Notes: generated by a model not told the origin, from the sequence alone. Counted from the stretch's first letter, positions 27,211 through 35,896 are shown. The stretch: DNA of 40,000 nt from Gammaproteobacteria bacterium (GCA_022823625.1 JAJEHQ010000018.1:1-40000); one strand, 5' to 3'. Translations and numbers: made by a program.

Positions 27211-27822
27211 TCACGTAACTGACTGGTCTTCTGAACCTTTTTGGTTGCCTCGGCTATGTAGTTTTGTCATGGCTTTTTCGAGGTTGCCTGTGAGCATTTC
27301 AGGCAAGGCATCAATCGTATCTTCAATTGCCTGATTGATCAGAATCTGATCTGTTGCGGATGGAACACTCAGTACGTATGGAATTGTGTTGGCGCTACGA
27401 TGAGGTCGTCCTATCCCCAGGCGAATGCGCAGGAAATTGTGGGTGGTACTGTGTGCAATGATATCGCTGACTCCGTTGTGTCCGCCTGCTCCGCCACTTC
27501 GCCTGATGCGTACGTTGCCAACCGGAAGGTCAAGGTCATCATAGACCACCACTGCATTGCCAGGTTCGATATCGTAGTAGTGGGTGACCAGGTGAAAAGC
27601 ATAACCGCTTCGATTCATGTAGGTCATCGGCTGCACCAGCCAAACGGGTGCGTCATTGATGGTTACCCGCACCAGATCAGACTGAAGACGGGGATTCGCT
27701 TTGAGTTGAGTTTGGTGCTCGCGGGCGATTTGTTCGACGAATCGGAAACCGCAGTTATGGCGAGTATTGCGATACTGTGCGCCAGGGTTGCCGAGACCGA
27801 AAATGACACGGGTGTCGGTCAC
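27211..27822 (-). CDS. pth: Peptidyl-tRNA hydrolase
   Basis: Enzyme of 203 residues that releases tRNA from prematurely dropped peptidyl-tRNA. The motifs are FGLGNPGAQYRNTRHNCG with the catalytic His, QPMTYMNRSG, VVYDDLDLPVG and GGAGGHNGVSDI. The start is GTG at 27822, giving MTDTRVIFGLGNPG after a GGGTGAG ribosome site. Order rplY-pth-ychF on the same strand is typical. The tail after residue 180 is variable in the family. Confidence 0.97.
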   Translation of the reverse strand: MTDTRVIFGLGNPGAQYRNTRHNCGFRFVEQIAREHQTQLKANPRLQSDLVRVTINDAPVWLVQPMTYMNRSGYAFHLVTHYYDIEPGNAVVVYDDLDLPVGNVRIRRSGGAGGHNGVSDIIAHSTTHNFLRIRLGIGRPHRSANTIPYVLSVPSATDQILINQAIEDTIDALPEMLTGNLEKAMTKLHSRGNQKGSEDQSVT

Positions 27823-27897
27823 AGCTCACCCTGACAGAAATCAATTAAGTTCGCAAAGTGATATGCAGAATGACTGGACAGGTGTTGAACGACCGTG

Positions 27898-28560
27898 TTA
27901 TTGATCGCTCTCCTCTTCAGTCTCCGGTACCGCTAGAACTTCCTCTTCATCGATTTCATCTTCTTCTTCAATTTCTGCTGAAATTCTCGATGGTGTGATC
28001 GATGCAATTGCGTAGTCATCACCTTCGTGCAACATGGCAGTCATCTCAACCCCTTCCGGTAGCTGAACATCTGACAGGTGGACGGCCTGGTTGATTTCAA
28101 GTTGGCTGACATCGACAGTCAAATATTCAGGCAGGTCTTTTGGCAGGCACTGAATTTCAACATCGGTGACTAGCCGCGTGAAGATTCCGCCCTGTACTTT
28201 GGTTCCAGGTGCCATCTCATCGCCCTCGAAATGAATCGGTACGCGCAAGGAAATCTGTTCAGTTGCTCTAACTCGTAGCAGATCGACATGCAAAATCTGA
28301 GTTTTGTAGGGGTGCATTTGAACTTCGCGAAGAATCGTACCCTGTTTCTTGCCGTTTTCCTTGACGTCAATAATCGCGGAATGGAAAGCCTCGACTTCGA
28401 GATTGTGGATCAAACTGTTGTGATCTGCGGAGTAGTAAGCGTTCTTCTTGTTCGCGCCGTACACCACAACAGGAACCCGTCCCTGGCGTCTGAGTCTGCG
28501 ACTGTGCGAAGAACCAAGCTCCTCACGCGATTCAAGTTCAATTGAAAAATTAGTACTCAT
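27898..28560 (-). CDS. rplY: 50S ribosomal protein L25 (CTC form)
   Basis: Protein of 220 residues that binds 5S rRNA. The N-terminal L25 domain has SRRLRRQGRVPVVVYGANK and MHPYKTQILHVDLLRV. The C-terminal TL5-like beta domain follows and ends in a highly acidic tail rich in Glu (EEEDEIDEEEV), so this is the long CTC form rather than the 94-residue E. coli type. AAGGAGG lies about 10 bases before the ATG at 28560. Confidence 0.96.
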   Translation of the reverse strand: MSTNFSIELESREELGSSHSRRLRRQGRVPVVVYGANKKNAYYSADHNSLIHNLEVEAFHSAIIDVKENGKKQGTILREVQMHPYKTQILHVDLLRVRATEQISLRVPIHFEGDEMAPGTKVQGGIFTRLVTDVEIQCLPKDLPEYLTVDVSQLEINQAVHLSDVQLPEGVEMTAMLHEGDDYAIASITPSRISAEIEEEDEIDEEEVLAVPETEEESDQ

Positions 28561-28582
28561 TGGATTTATTATCCTCCTTGGG

Positions 28583-28608
28583 CGACTGACTGCGGCATGT
28601 GTCAGTCG
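28583..28608 (-). promoter_or_regulatory. Hairpin at the prs stop, upstream of rplY
   Basis: CGACTGAC (28583-28590) and GTCAGTCG (28601-28608) form a perfect 8-base stem with a 10-base loop. The stem includes the prs stop codon (28602-28604) and lies just before the rplY ribosome binding site. No T-run follows. It could be an RNA processing or coupling structure between the two genes; this is inference. Confidence 0.5.
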
Positions 28609-29549
28609 ACGAAGATAGAGCTGACGGAGTCGCCGATTGAGATTCGACGCATGGCTTCTCCGACTAACTGTGACACATCAAGTTGGCGAATTTTATTGCA
28701 AAACTGCGCTTCATCGGAAAGTTTTATTGTATTACAGACCACTAATTCGTCCAGAGCGGAATTTTCGATGTGTTCAATTGCTCTGCCGGAGAGAACTGGG
28801 TGTGTGCAGTAGGCCATAACTGCGCGGGCACCTCGCTCCTTTAAGGCGGTGGCAGCTTGGCACAGCGTATTGGCAGTATCCACAATGTCATCAATAAATA
28901 CACAAGTACGCTTTTCAATACTACCGATGACATTCATGACTTCAGCAACGTTCGGACGAGGTCGCCGTTTATCGATGATTGCAAATTGCGACCCGAGCTG
29001 TTCTGCGATCGACCTTGCTCTAACCACTGCGCCGACATCTGGAGCGCAAATCGTCAGTTTTTTAAATTTTTGCTTCCAGATATCGCCAATGATGACAGGA
29101 CGTGCGTAAACATTATCGGTAGGAATGTCAAAGAATCCCTGAATCTGGTCTGCGTGCAGGTCCATGGTCAGGACACGATCAGCACCGGCCTGATTGATAA
29201 GAGAGGCAACCAGTTTGGCTGTAATCGGCACTCTTGAATTTCGCGGGCGGCGGTCCTGTCTGGCGTAGCCCAGATATGGGATGACTGACGTGATTCGACC
29301 TGCCGAGGACCGTCTTGCTGCATCAATGATAACCAGCAGTTCCATGAGGTTGTCATTCGTTGGCTGACAGGTCGGCTGGACGATAAAGACATCCATATTA
29401 CGTATGTTCTCACCGATTTCGACTGAAATTTCCCCGTCGCTAAATCGGCCCACCGTAGCATTGCCCAGTGGAACAGTAAGGTAGTCTGCGATTTTGTTTG
29501 CAAGGTCCCGGTTGGCATTGCCAGCCAGGATCATCATATTTTCAATCAT
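28602..29549 (-). CDS. prs: Ribose-phosphate pyrophosphokinase
   Basis: Cytoplasmic enzyme of 315 residues that makes PRPP from ribose 5-phosphate and ATP for nucleotide, His and Trp synthesis. Seen are [17 protein letters not shown], the regulatory/ATP flexible segment [10 protein letters not shown], the PRPP-loop [13 protein letters not shown] with DDIVDTA, and the divalent-cation site [16 protein letters not shown]. Start ATG at 29549. It lies 75 bases behind tRNA-Gln in the common order tRNA-Gln-prs-rplY-pth-ychF. Confidence 0.97.
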   Translation of the reverse strand: MIENMMILAGNANRDLANKIADYLTVPLGNATVGRFSDGEISVEIGENIRNMDVFIVQPTCQPTNDNLMELLVIIDAARRSSAGRITSVIPYLGYARQDRRPRNSRVPITAKLVASLINQAGADRVLTMDLHADQIQGFFDIPTDNVYARPVIIGDIWKQKFKKLTICAPDVGAVVRARSIAEQLGSQFAIIDKRRPRPNVAEVMNVIGSIEKRTCVFIDDIVDTANTLCQAATALKERGARAVMAYCTHPVLSGRAIEHIENSALDELVVCNTIKLSDEAQFCNKIRQLDVSQLVGEAMRRISIGDSVSSIFVD

Positions 29550-29624
29550 GGTATAGTGGCTTCGATCGGCGTTTCAGACGATTTTGGGCTTTGGTGATGA
29601 CTGTTAATTCTGAGTCGAAAGAAT

Positions 29625-29699
29625 TGGCTGGGGTGCCAGGATTCGAACCTGGGAGTGCCGGAGTCAAAGTCCGGTGCCTTACCACTTGGCTACACCCCA
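29625..29699 (-). tRNA. tRNA-Gln (anticodon TTG), CCA encoded
   Basis: The minus strand folds as a complete 75-base tRNA. The acceptor arms TGGGGTG and CACCCCA pair perfectly, the discriminator base is G, and the CCA end is encoded. The anticodon stem CCGGA/TCCGG encloses the loop CTTTGAC with anticodon TTG, reading CAA glutamine codons. The T arm has GGTTCGAATCC. It stands directly upstream of prs and probably shares a transcript. In many gammaproteobacteria ispE lies on its other side; here accessory genes begin instead. Confidence 0.97.
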
Positions 29700-30056
29700 A
29701 TAGATACAGGTCTGGTTTTGGAAATTCGAGGTGATAAATTGTACCGGCACAATCCAGGTGTGCATTGGTGGTTGAAATCAGTATTTTATTGCTAATTTCG
29801 GGGTAGTTTCAGCAAAATGGCGATGTGAAGCCGCAATTACAATTGACTTGACTTGATCCTACAACTCAATGAGACTGGCTGATGGAAGAACCATTCAATT
29901 TTTCCCAACGAAATCAAATTTAGCTTCGTTCATGTCACTTGGCTCAAAGTGATTTGGTTTACACGTAAATGTATAACCATGGATAGTGATCAGAGATCAG
30001 TTTAAGGGGGATTATGGTTAATGTGTTTGCCTACCGCAAATCCCAATTGTCTGTAA
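29700..30056. other. Intergenic stretch between tRNA-Gln and the Sel1 gene
   Basis: About 357 AT-rich bases. I see no convincing gene, no copy of the tRNA 3' end that would mark an attachment site, and no integrase. A GGGGG run at 30006-30010 precedes an ATG at 30014 that opens a 36-codon frame running antisense into the Sel1 gene, but there is little to support it. Promoter elements for the minus-strand tRNA must lie at its left end but no consensus is clear. Confidence 0.4.
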
Positions 30057-30803
30057 TTAGTCAGCTTTACGATCAGTGTAAATCGATTTCAATAGTTCTA
30101 TTGGCAGGTTCTCTGCTGCTGTAATCTCAGTCGGCGCCATTGAACTGGCAATAATCTCCCTCGTATCTATGATTTCGGAGTTGTTGCTTCGCTCAGCGGC
30201 TAGATTTATCCACGCGTATGCGTGTACTTTATTCTCAGCAATGCCTTCCCCATTGTAGAATTTTACTGCGAGATTCCGTTGCGCAAAAAAGTCCCCTTGA
30301 TTGGCAGATTTTTGGTACCAGTGTACTGCCAGAAATTTATCTTCAGGGACACCTCTACCCAAATCATACAGTAGCCCAACATTGTACTGTGCCATAGCAA
30401 AACCCAGTTCTGCAGCCTTTTTGTACCAGTTAAATGCTGCCAAGTAATCTTCCGAAACACCGTCACCGCGTTCATACATTGAACCGAGATTGACCTGTGC
30501 ACGAACCTCTCCCTGTTCGGCGGCTTTTTGGTACCAATGCATTGCCACATCGTTATCTTCCGTGACACTGTCGCCGAGGTCATACATTAAGCCAAGATGA
30601 AACTGTGCTGCAGCGTCTCCCCGTTCAGCCGCTTTCAGTCTATTTTCCAACCATTCATCGGCATGAATATCAAATGAAAACAACAATATAAACAGAACTG
30701 TACAAAATGCCCCAAAGAAAGACAACTTTCTTCGCCATTGAGGATATGAGTTGGGGTCGATTAGTACACCGCTAGATTCCAATATCATTGCTGTATCAAC
30801 CAT
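30057..30803 (-). CDS. Secreted or membrane-anchored Sel1-repeat protein
   Basis: Protein of 248 residues. A basic stretch (WRRK) precedes a hydrophobic segment at residues 27-44, followed by DIHADE, which could be a signal-peptidase site or the edge of an anchor, so the repeats face the periplasm. Four Sel1 repeats of about 36 residues follow from about 52 to 195, with unit pattern AAxxGxxxAQxxLGxMYxxGxGVxxDxxxAxxWYxK. Such solenoids bind proteins and often act as adaptors in signalling or envelope stress. It is divergent from the ECF sigma factor gene with 227 bases between them. The exact role is unknown. Confidence 0.85.
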   Translation of the reverse strand: MVDTAMILESSGVLIDPNSYPQWRRKLSFFGAFCTVLFILLFSFDIHADEWLENRLKAAERGDAAAQFHLGLMYDLGDSVTEDNDVAMHWYQKAAEQGEVRAQVNLGSMYERGDGVSEDYLAAFNWYKKAAELGFAMAQYNVGLLYDLGRGVPEDKFLAVHWYQKSANQGDFFAQRNLAVKFYNGEGIAENKVHAYAWINLAAERSNNSEIIDTREIIASSMAPTEITAAENLPIELLKSIYTDRKAD

Positions 30804-31030
30804 TTCTGAATTTGGTCATCAATATTATCGTTTGAAATGACACCAATAACTCAATTGGGGCGTGAGATGCTTGATATCGACCAGTAATGTACGCTACTCT
30901 GATCGATTTGGATGAATGGTGTTAAGTTGGTTCGGTTAGTGCATACTACTTTATCAACGATAAACCAAAGGATTTGCGTTAATCGTCCGTCACACAGTAA
31001 ATTGTCGTCAAACGGTATATCCGTATACGC

Positions 31031-31579
31031 ATGGTTGAAAACTCTGACAATTCACTGGCTTTTCAGGCTGCCGCAGGTAATTCGGAAGCATTCGCTGAAT
31101 TGCTTGAACGCCACTACGATCGGATTTACCGGGTTAGCGCGCGCGTGCTGTTCGGTGAAAGTGAGTTAGCAGCAGATGTTGCGCAGGATGTGTGCTTGAA
31201 ACTGAAGGACAATCTTGAGAATTTTCGAGGCGACAGCCGATTCACGACGTGGCTCTATCGGATCGTTGTAAACACTGCCTATGATGCATTGCGTAAAAAC
31301 TCTGTTCGCCAGCGCATTGAACGCAACTACGCTGAAACTGTCGCACTTTCTCACACCAATCACAGTTCCGAAACTGACGATTCAGCCTGGCTGTATATGG
31401 CTCTGAGTCAGTTGTCAGAAAAATTGCGCAGTACCGTGTTTCTTGTACTCGAAGAGGAGCTAACCCACGCCGAAGCCGGGAAGGTGCTGCAGATTCCGGA
31501 AAAGACCGTGTCCTGGCGAATGCATGAGGTGAGGAAGCAACTTCGAGCGATGGCCGCCAGCGAGGAATTCAAGCGATGA
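31031..31579 (+). CDS. ECF-type RNA polymerase sigma factor (sigma-70 family)
   Basis: Protein of 182 residues with the two ECF domains. Region 2 runs from AFAELLERHYDRIYRVSARVL through ADVAQDVCLKL to FRGDSRFTTWLYRIVVNTAYD, which contains the -10 recognition helix. Region 4 is LSQLSEKLRSTVFLVLEEEL followed by the helix-turn-helix of AEAGKVLQIPEKTVSWRMHEVRKQL. It would direct transcription of a stress or surface regulon. The gene after it overlaps by four bases (ATGA) and is a VWA protein with one membrane span, so that product or its N-terminus is the likely anti-sigma factor. No clear ribosome site precedes the ATG at 31031; CGG-TATAT-CCG just upstream may be regulatory. Confidence 0.93.
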   Translation: MVENSDNSLAFQAAAGNSEAFAELLERHYDRIYRVSARVLFGESELAADVAQDVCLKLKDNLENFRGDSRFTTWLYRIVVNTAYDALRKNSVRQRIERNYAETVALSHTNHSSETDDSAWLYMALSQLSEKLRSTVFLVLEEELTHAEAGKVLQIPEKTVSWRMHEVRKQLRAMAASEEFKR

Positions 31580-33708
31580 ACGATGATCTTGCAAGGCTGA
31601 AATCCGCGCTTCGCGCCAATACGCCTCAAGCGTCTGCAGCTATTCGCGAACAGACAATTTCCGCGGCCAAGGAACATTTCAACGTACACAGTCAAGTCGG
31701 TAGCACTTCAAACGGTGAACTTGAGATGTTGAGGTCAGCATTAAGCAACTCAGCACCACAGGCGCCTGAAGCAGTTCGCGAACAGGCAATATCCACTGCC
31801 AAGGGGGAATTCGAGCATCGTACCAAAGGAAAAGACATCGACAAGCGTCTTATGGACAAAGCGTTGAATATCAGCGCATTCCATTCATACATTAGGAGGC
31901 TAGTCATGCAGTTTTCACGACCTTCTCTGGCACTCGTCGTGAGTGCTTTTACCTTGGCAATTGGAATTGCTGCCTATCAGATTGTGGTAACTTCATATCG
32001 AACTACTGAAGTTCCTCAGTCATTGGATGAATCCGTCGCATTTCTACAATCTACAGAAGATTTCGCGACTGACTATGCACTATCCCTGAACTCAGATCAG
32101 TTTGAAAGTCTGCGTCGTGAAGAATCAGTCAGGAATAAATCGACGGTGCCGTCTGAACAAAGCCAATCTTACGGTGGAATGGCTACAAATGGCACGGGCG
32201 GATTGATGATGTTATCCACGGAGTCAGACATGCGTCTCGCTGAGAATCAAAGCCGCGCTCAGTTCACCGAATTCGAGTCCAACGGGGTTAAGCTCGTCAC
32301 CGAAGAGCCGGTTTCCACTTTTTCAATCGATGTGGACACCACCTCATATGCATACCTGCGTGCCATGTTGAATCAGGGCATTGTGCCGTCCAAGGATGCG
32401 ATACGTACCGAAGAGCTTGTCAACTATTTCCCGTACGACTATGCGCCACCTGACACACAGGATCAGCCATTCGCTACACATGTCTCATTGATGCCGACAC
32501 CATGGAATGATGCGACCAGGATAATGCACATCGGTATCAAGGCATTTGAACCAGATATAAGCGCTGCATCTCCTGCGAATCTGGTGTTTCTGGTTGATAC
32601 TTCGGGTTCGATGGATCAGCCGAACAAACTGCCACTGCTGATTCGTTCATTCAAATTGTTGCTGTCCAGTCTGGCACCACACGACAAAGTCGCGATCGTT
32701 GCCTACGCAGGGTCTGCCGGTGTGGTTTTGGAGCCAACGTCGGTTTCGCAGCGAAGCAAGATTCTGAATAGTCTTGAAAATCTTTACGCGGGCGGTTCAA
32801 CTGCCGGTGGCCACGGAATTCGTCTGGCTTACAGTCTCGCTGAGCAACACATGGTAGCTGATGGTATCAACCGGGTAATCCTTGCAACCGACGGAGATTT
32901 CAATGTCGGCATGACTGATGTTGATGAACTTGAGGAATTTATATCGCGCAAACGTTCAAGCGGGATTTTTCTATCAGTTCTAGGGTTTGGGTTGGACAAC
33001 TACAACGATGATCTGATGCAGCATCTTGCCCAGAGCGGCAACGGTAATGCCGCATTTATTGATTCGATATCAGAGGCGCGCAAAGTGTTGGTCGAGCAAG
33101 TGAATTCAACGCTTCTAACAATCGCAAAGGACGTGAAGATCCAGGTGGAATTCAATCCTGCACTGGTCAGCGAATACCGGCTGATCGGTTACGAAACCCG
33201 TATGCTTGATCGGGAAGATTTTCGCAACGACAAGGTGGATGCGGGTGAAGTTGGCGCGGGACATTCGGTTACGGCAATCTACGAATTGACGCCGGCAAAC
33301 ACGGACGCAGGTCACATTGCTCCGAGCCGATATCAGAACGAAAATTCAAATCCGAGTAAAGGCTTTGACAACGAATTCGCATTTTTAAAAATCCGATACA
33401 AACTTCCCGACGCGCAGTCGAGCACTTTGATTGCTCAGCCTGTAACTGTCGACGATTACTACGACAAAATCGGTTCTGCACCGCGCGATGTGCGATTTTC
33501 CGCGGCGGTGGCAGCTTTTGGTGAACTTCTGCATGGTGGACGTTACACAGGCGAGTTCGGATATGAAGATGTCATCGCTCTGGCAAACGATGCGCGTGGC
33601 GATGACAGTTTCGGCTATCGTAGCGAATTTATTCGGCTTGTACGCATGGCTGAGGTGGCAGAACCATTGGATTTTCCGCTTGAGCATTCATTATTCGAAA
33701 GCGAATAG
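31576..33708 (+). CDS. VWA-domain membrane protein (YfbK-like, DUF3520), candidate anti-sigma factor
   Basis: Protein of 710 residues. The cytoplasmic N-terminus carries two copies of a 31-residue motif (5-35 and 49-79) of the form LxxLxSALxxxxPQAxxAxREQxISxAKxxF. One membrane span follows at about 115-138. The outer part has a YfbK-type lead domain (FSIDVDTTSYAYLRAML), a VWA domain with a complete metal site DTSGS (341-345), a Thr in GGSTAGG and ATDGDFNVG, and a C-terminal DUF3520-like region to RLVRMAEVAE. The start overlaps the sigma gene, so coupled translation and functional linkage are likely. Metal-dependent binding of a periplasmic ligand that sets sigma activity is inferred. A strong internal start exists at residue 111. 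Confidence 0.9.
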   Translation: MNDDLARLKSALRANTPQASAAIREQTISAAKEHFNVHSQVGSTSNGELEMLRSALSNSAPQAPEAVREQAISTAKGEFEHRTKGKDIDKRLMDKALNISAFHSYIRRLVMQFSRPSLALVVSAFTLAIGIAAYQIVVTSYRTTEVPQSLDESVAFLQSTEDFATDYALSLNSDQFESLRREESVRNKSTVPSEQSQSYGGMATNGTGGLMMLSTESDMRLAENQSRAQFTEFESNGVKLVTEEPVSTFSIDVDTTSYAYLRAMLNQGIVPSKDAIRTEELVNYFPYDYAPPDTQDQPFATHVSLMPTPWNDATRIMHIGIKAFEPDISAASPANLVFLVDTSGSMDQPNKLPLLIRSFKLLLSSLAPHDKVAIVAYAGSAGVVLEPTSVSQRSKILNSLENLYAGGSTAGGHGIRLAYSLAEQHMVADGINRVILATDGDFNVGMTDVDELEEFISRKRSSGIFLSVLGFGLDNYNDDLMQHLAQSGNGNAAFIDSISEARKVLVEQVNSTLLTIAKDVKIQVEFNPALVSEYRLIGYETRMLDREDFRNDKVDAGEVGAGHSVTAIYELTPANTDAGHIAPSRYQNENSNPSKGFDNEFAFLKIRYKLPDAQSSTLIAQPVTVDDYYDKIGSAPRDVRFSAAVAAFGELLHGGRYTGEFGYEDVIALANDARGDDSFGYRSEFIRLVRMAEVAEPLDFPLEHSLFESE
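31894..31908 (+). promoter_or_regulatory. Internal ribosome binding site and start codon inside the VWA gene
   Basis: AGGAGG (31894-31899) is followed six bases later by an in-frame ATG (31906-31908), codon 111. It is stronger than the site of the annotated start, which depends on overlap with the sigma gene. Translation from here would give a protein beginning MQFSRPSLALVV, a signal-peptide-like start, with the VWA part but no cytoplasmic repeats. Confidence 0.65.
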
Positions 33709-33984
33709 CGATTGTTACGACAAGTCGGAGGAATCCAAAAATTTCCAAATATGAGTAATGCTGTAAATCTTGAGTTTATTGTGTATTTGTTTGGAATAGT
33801 CGGCAAACTCAGCTATTTGAAGTGCAAATTCAATGACAGAAAATCGTCAGGAAAGCAAGTTGTGCCCAATCGGTTTATGCTATGTAATCAAGAGCTATAT
33901 CAACTTGAATCATTGATCAATTTCAGTGTTCGAAAATTGGGTAGTCCTGGCTCATTGACAGAGTCGGCAGTTTAAGGTGTTATT

Positions 33985-34416
33985 GTGCTTAAGTTATTGA
34001 AAAACAAACAGAATATCATATTCATAGTGGTATATACATTCGTTTTCAGTTTCATTGTTTGGGGCAGCTCGTTCTGGTTTGACGACGGCTCGGAAAAGAT
34101 TGAACAACTTGATCAGGAAATCACAGAACTAACCGAGGAGATCGATAGACTAGGACAGTCGATGGATACCTATATAGAAAACCGGAGTAGGTTAGAGGAT
34201 ACATTGCGCGAATTAAATGGGCTTCTTGAAGAGCGATTGCAGCAGAACAAAGAACTGTTCATGCTACTTGAGCCGCGTATTGACTTACTGAAAGACATAC
34301 TGAACGATGCAGACCTACACAATACCGAATTGACGGCTGTTCTGGCGGAAATAACGGAAATTCTGCAGATACTCAAAAGCATTAATGAGACGGAAACGGC
34401 TGTTCTTGCTGAGTGA
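33985..34416 (+). CDS. Small membrane-anchored coiled-coil protein, function unknown
   Basis: Frame of 143 residues starting at GTG with AAGGTG about five bases upstream. Residues 11-29 form one hydrophobic helix (IIFIVVYTFVFSFIVWGSS); from about 36 to the end it is heptad-like and acidic (QLDQEITELTEEIDRLGQS), a coiled coil. The carboxyl half ends in repeated ILQILK and TAVLAE elements. No family is recognised. It lies on the same strand as the VWA gene 276 bases upstream and the SUMF1-like genes downstream. The 276 bases before it carry only a weak open frame that I do not accept. Its composition suits a real gene, but there is no homology support. Confidence 0.55.
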   Translation: MLKLLKNKQNIIFIVVYTFVFSFIVWGSSFWFDDGSEKIEQLDQEITELTEEIDRLGQSMDTYIENRSRLEDTLRELNGLLEERLQQNKELFMLLEPRIDLLKDILNDADLHNTELTAVLAEITEILQILKSINETETAVLAE

Positions 34417-34561
34417 AAGGCTGAATTCAGATGACTTGAAAATTGAACGTTTACCATAGTCAGGAACTCGTTCTATGATGCAATTGAAGCAACTCATAAA
34501 ATGCGACTGAAAGCGTGAAACGACGGCAAGATAGCATAAATTGTAATAGAGGAAATTAAAG

Positions 34562-35536
34562 ATGATAGTGAGGTTTGAACAATGGCGCTGCCACAGCGAC
34601 ATCACCGAAAATTCCAGGAACATTGGGAAGTCAACGCAGTTCAAACAAACACGTGCGGTTGGTGCTGCAGTGTTACCAAATGCGTTAATGCAGACCATCC
34701 GTACTGTGATTGTCTGCGCGCTATTGATGGTGGTTACTCCAATTGACGCAGCAGCGCAGAACAATACTGTACCCGTAACTGAATTCCGAGACTGCGAGAC
34801 ATGTCCGTTGATGATTGCAGTTCCCTCGGGGTTTTACATAATGGGCTCGCCTGCGTCGGAGGAGGGAAGAGGAAGTGCTGAAGGCCCACAGCACCAAGTC
34901 ACGATTTCGTATCCTTTTGCAGTCGGGAAATTCGAGGTGACGTTCCGCGAATGGGACGCATGCGTGTCGGAAGGCGGATGCTCGCGACGTCCACACGATG
35001 AAGGTTGGGGACGCGGAAGCCGTCCAGTAATCAACGTCAGCTGGCATGATGCCAAAGAGTACATAAATTGGCTGAGTCGTTACACGGGGGAGCAGTACCG
35101 ACTGCTTTCGGAGTCAGAATGGGAGTATGTGGCGCGTGCTGGGACGATCGGGCCGTTTCATTTCGGTCCGACGATCTCGACCGATCAGGCAAACTACAAT
35201 GGAGAATACTATTACACTTACAGCGCAGGACAGACGGGAATCAACCGAGAGAAAACGGTACCGGTAGGCAGTTTTCCGCAGAATGCTTACGGTTTGCACG
35301 ATGTTCACGGTAATGTATGGGAATGGGTGGAGGATTGCTGGCATGGCAGTTATAACGACACGCCATCGGAAGGCAGCGCATGGGTTTCGAGTGGTGGTTG
35401 TGGAGGACATGTGCTACGTGGCGGTTCCTGGCGCTACGGTCCGAGGGACCTTCGCTCCGCGATTCGCGGCGCGGCTGGATCAGGGACCCGAAACTCCAAT
35501 ATCGGGTTCCGTATCGCCCGGACGCTTGAACCTTGA
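34562..35536 (+). CDS. Secreted SUMF1/FGE-fold protein, copy 1 (DGR-target-like)
   Basis: Protein of 324 residues with the formylglycine-generating-enzyme (C-type-lectin-like) fold: VPSGFYIMGSPASEEGR, FEVTFREWDACV, RPVINVSWHDAKEYINWLS, YRLLSESEWEYVARAGT, YGLHDVHGNVWEWVEDCW, and HVLRGGSW to IGFRIART. AGAGGAA lies 7 bases before the ATG at 34562. The signal peptide proper begins at Met43 (34688, MQTIRTVIVCALLMVV), where the tandem paralogue also begins, so the shorter start is a real alternative. The cysteine pair of true aerobic FGE, expected after RGGS, is absent, so sulfatase activation is unlikely. The C-terminal segment is hypervariable relative to copy 2. A surface or periplasmic ligand-binding role is inferred. 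Confidence 0.85.
   Translation: MIVRFEQWRCHSDITENSRNIGKSTQFKQTRAVGAAVLPNALMQTIRTVIVCALLMVVTPIDAAAQNNTVPVTEFRDCETCPLMIAVPSGFYIMGSPASEEGRGSAEGPQHQVTISYPFAVGKFEVTFREWDACVSEGGCSRRPHDEGWGRGSRPVINVSWHDAKEYINWLSRYTGEQYRLLSESEWEYVARAGTIGPFHFGPTISTDQANYNGEYYYTYSAGQTGINREKTVPVGSFPQNAYGLHDVHGNVWEWVEDCWHGSYNDTPSEGSAWVSSGGCGGHVLRGGSWRYGPRDLRSAIRGAAGSGTRNSNIGFRIARTLEP
35417..35518 (+). repeat. Variable-region-like segment 1 in SUMF1-fold copy 1
   Basis: Codons from RGGSW to IGFRIA. Compared with 36626-36727, the invariant codons are CGT GGC, TGG, CCG, CTT CGC TCC, CGC, CGA and ATC GGG, nearly free of adenine. Between TGG and ATC, 17 codons differ; by hand I count changes at position 1 in 11, position 2 in 14 and position 3 in only 6. 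Upstream, the two genes differ mostly at third positions. This matches DGR variable regions, where adenines of AAY codons in a template are randomised. Confidence 0.6.
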
Positions 35537-35896
35537 GTCTGTATGTCCTTACAACGCGACTCAAAGAAGCGAACCATACTGGTTGAAATATTACCGAAAT
35601 TTCAATTTTCGAGGAACTAGAATTTGAACGTTCGCCAGATTCCGAAGTGTGCTTGGTGGTGGCATAGATGAAACTGTTGTAACGCAACACAAGTGTAAAA
35701 CAGCAGTAAGATTACTCAAACCGAAAAAGTTGAATCTGGTTGACCAACAAACATTCAATTTGATGCTGGGTATGATTGGAATGCAGTGAAATGACCATGG
35801 CATACTCAAAAGCTACGGTGTCTGTATGAAACCAAAGTAGTCCATAAATGTGGGCGTAGTTGTCGCCTTCATGTGTCTTATACATCGCAGCAACGC
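35537..35896. other. Intergenic region between the two SUMF1-fold genes
   Basis: About 360 bases. TTGAGTC (35533-35539) and GACTCAA (35558-35564) form an inverted repeat that straddles the stop of copy 1. A frame from 35628 to 35789 stays open for 53 codons (FRSVLGGGIDETVVTQHKCK in part) and could be a gene remnant, but it has no start with a ribosome site and no recognised match. I find no A-rich copy of the variable region, i.e. no template repeat, and no reverse transcriptase here. Confidence 0.4.

Noticed and set aside
30014..30124. 36-codon frame after a GGGGG run, antisense to the end of the Sel1 gene
   Set aside because: The spacing from the G-run to ATG is too short and nothing else supports translation.
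33712..33975. Open frame of 87 codons between the VWA gene and the coiled-coil gene
   Set aside because: No ribosome site, no recognisable domain and composition like intergenic DNA; the region fits better as a leader of the next gene.
35628..35789. Open frame of 53 codons between the SUMF1-fold genes, possible gene remnant
   Set aside because: The peptide looks protein-like but has no supported start and no recognised match; noted in the intergenic entry only.
35591..35809. Minus-strand frame of 72 codons in the same intergenic region
   Set aside because: Odd composition and no ribosome site; likely chance.
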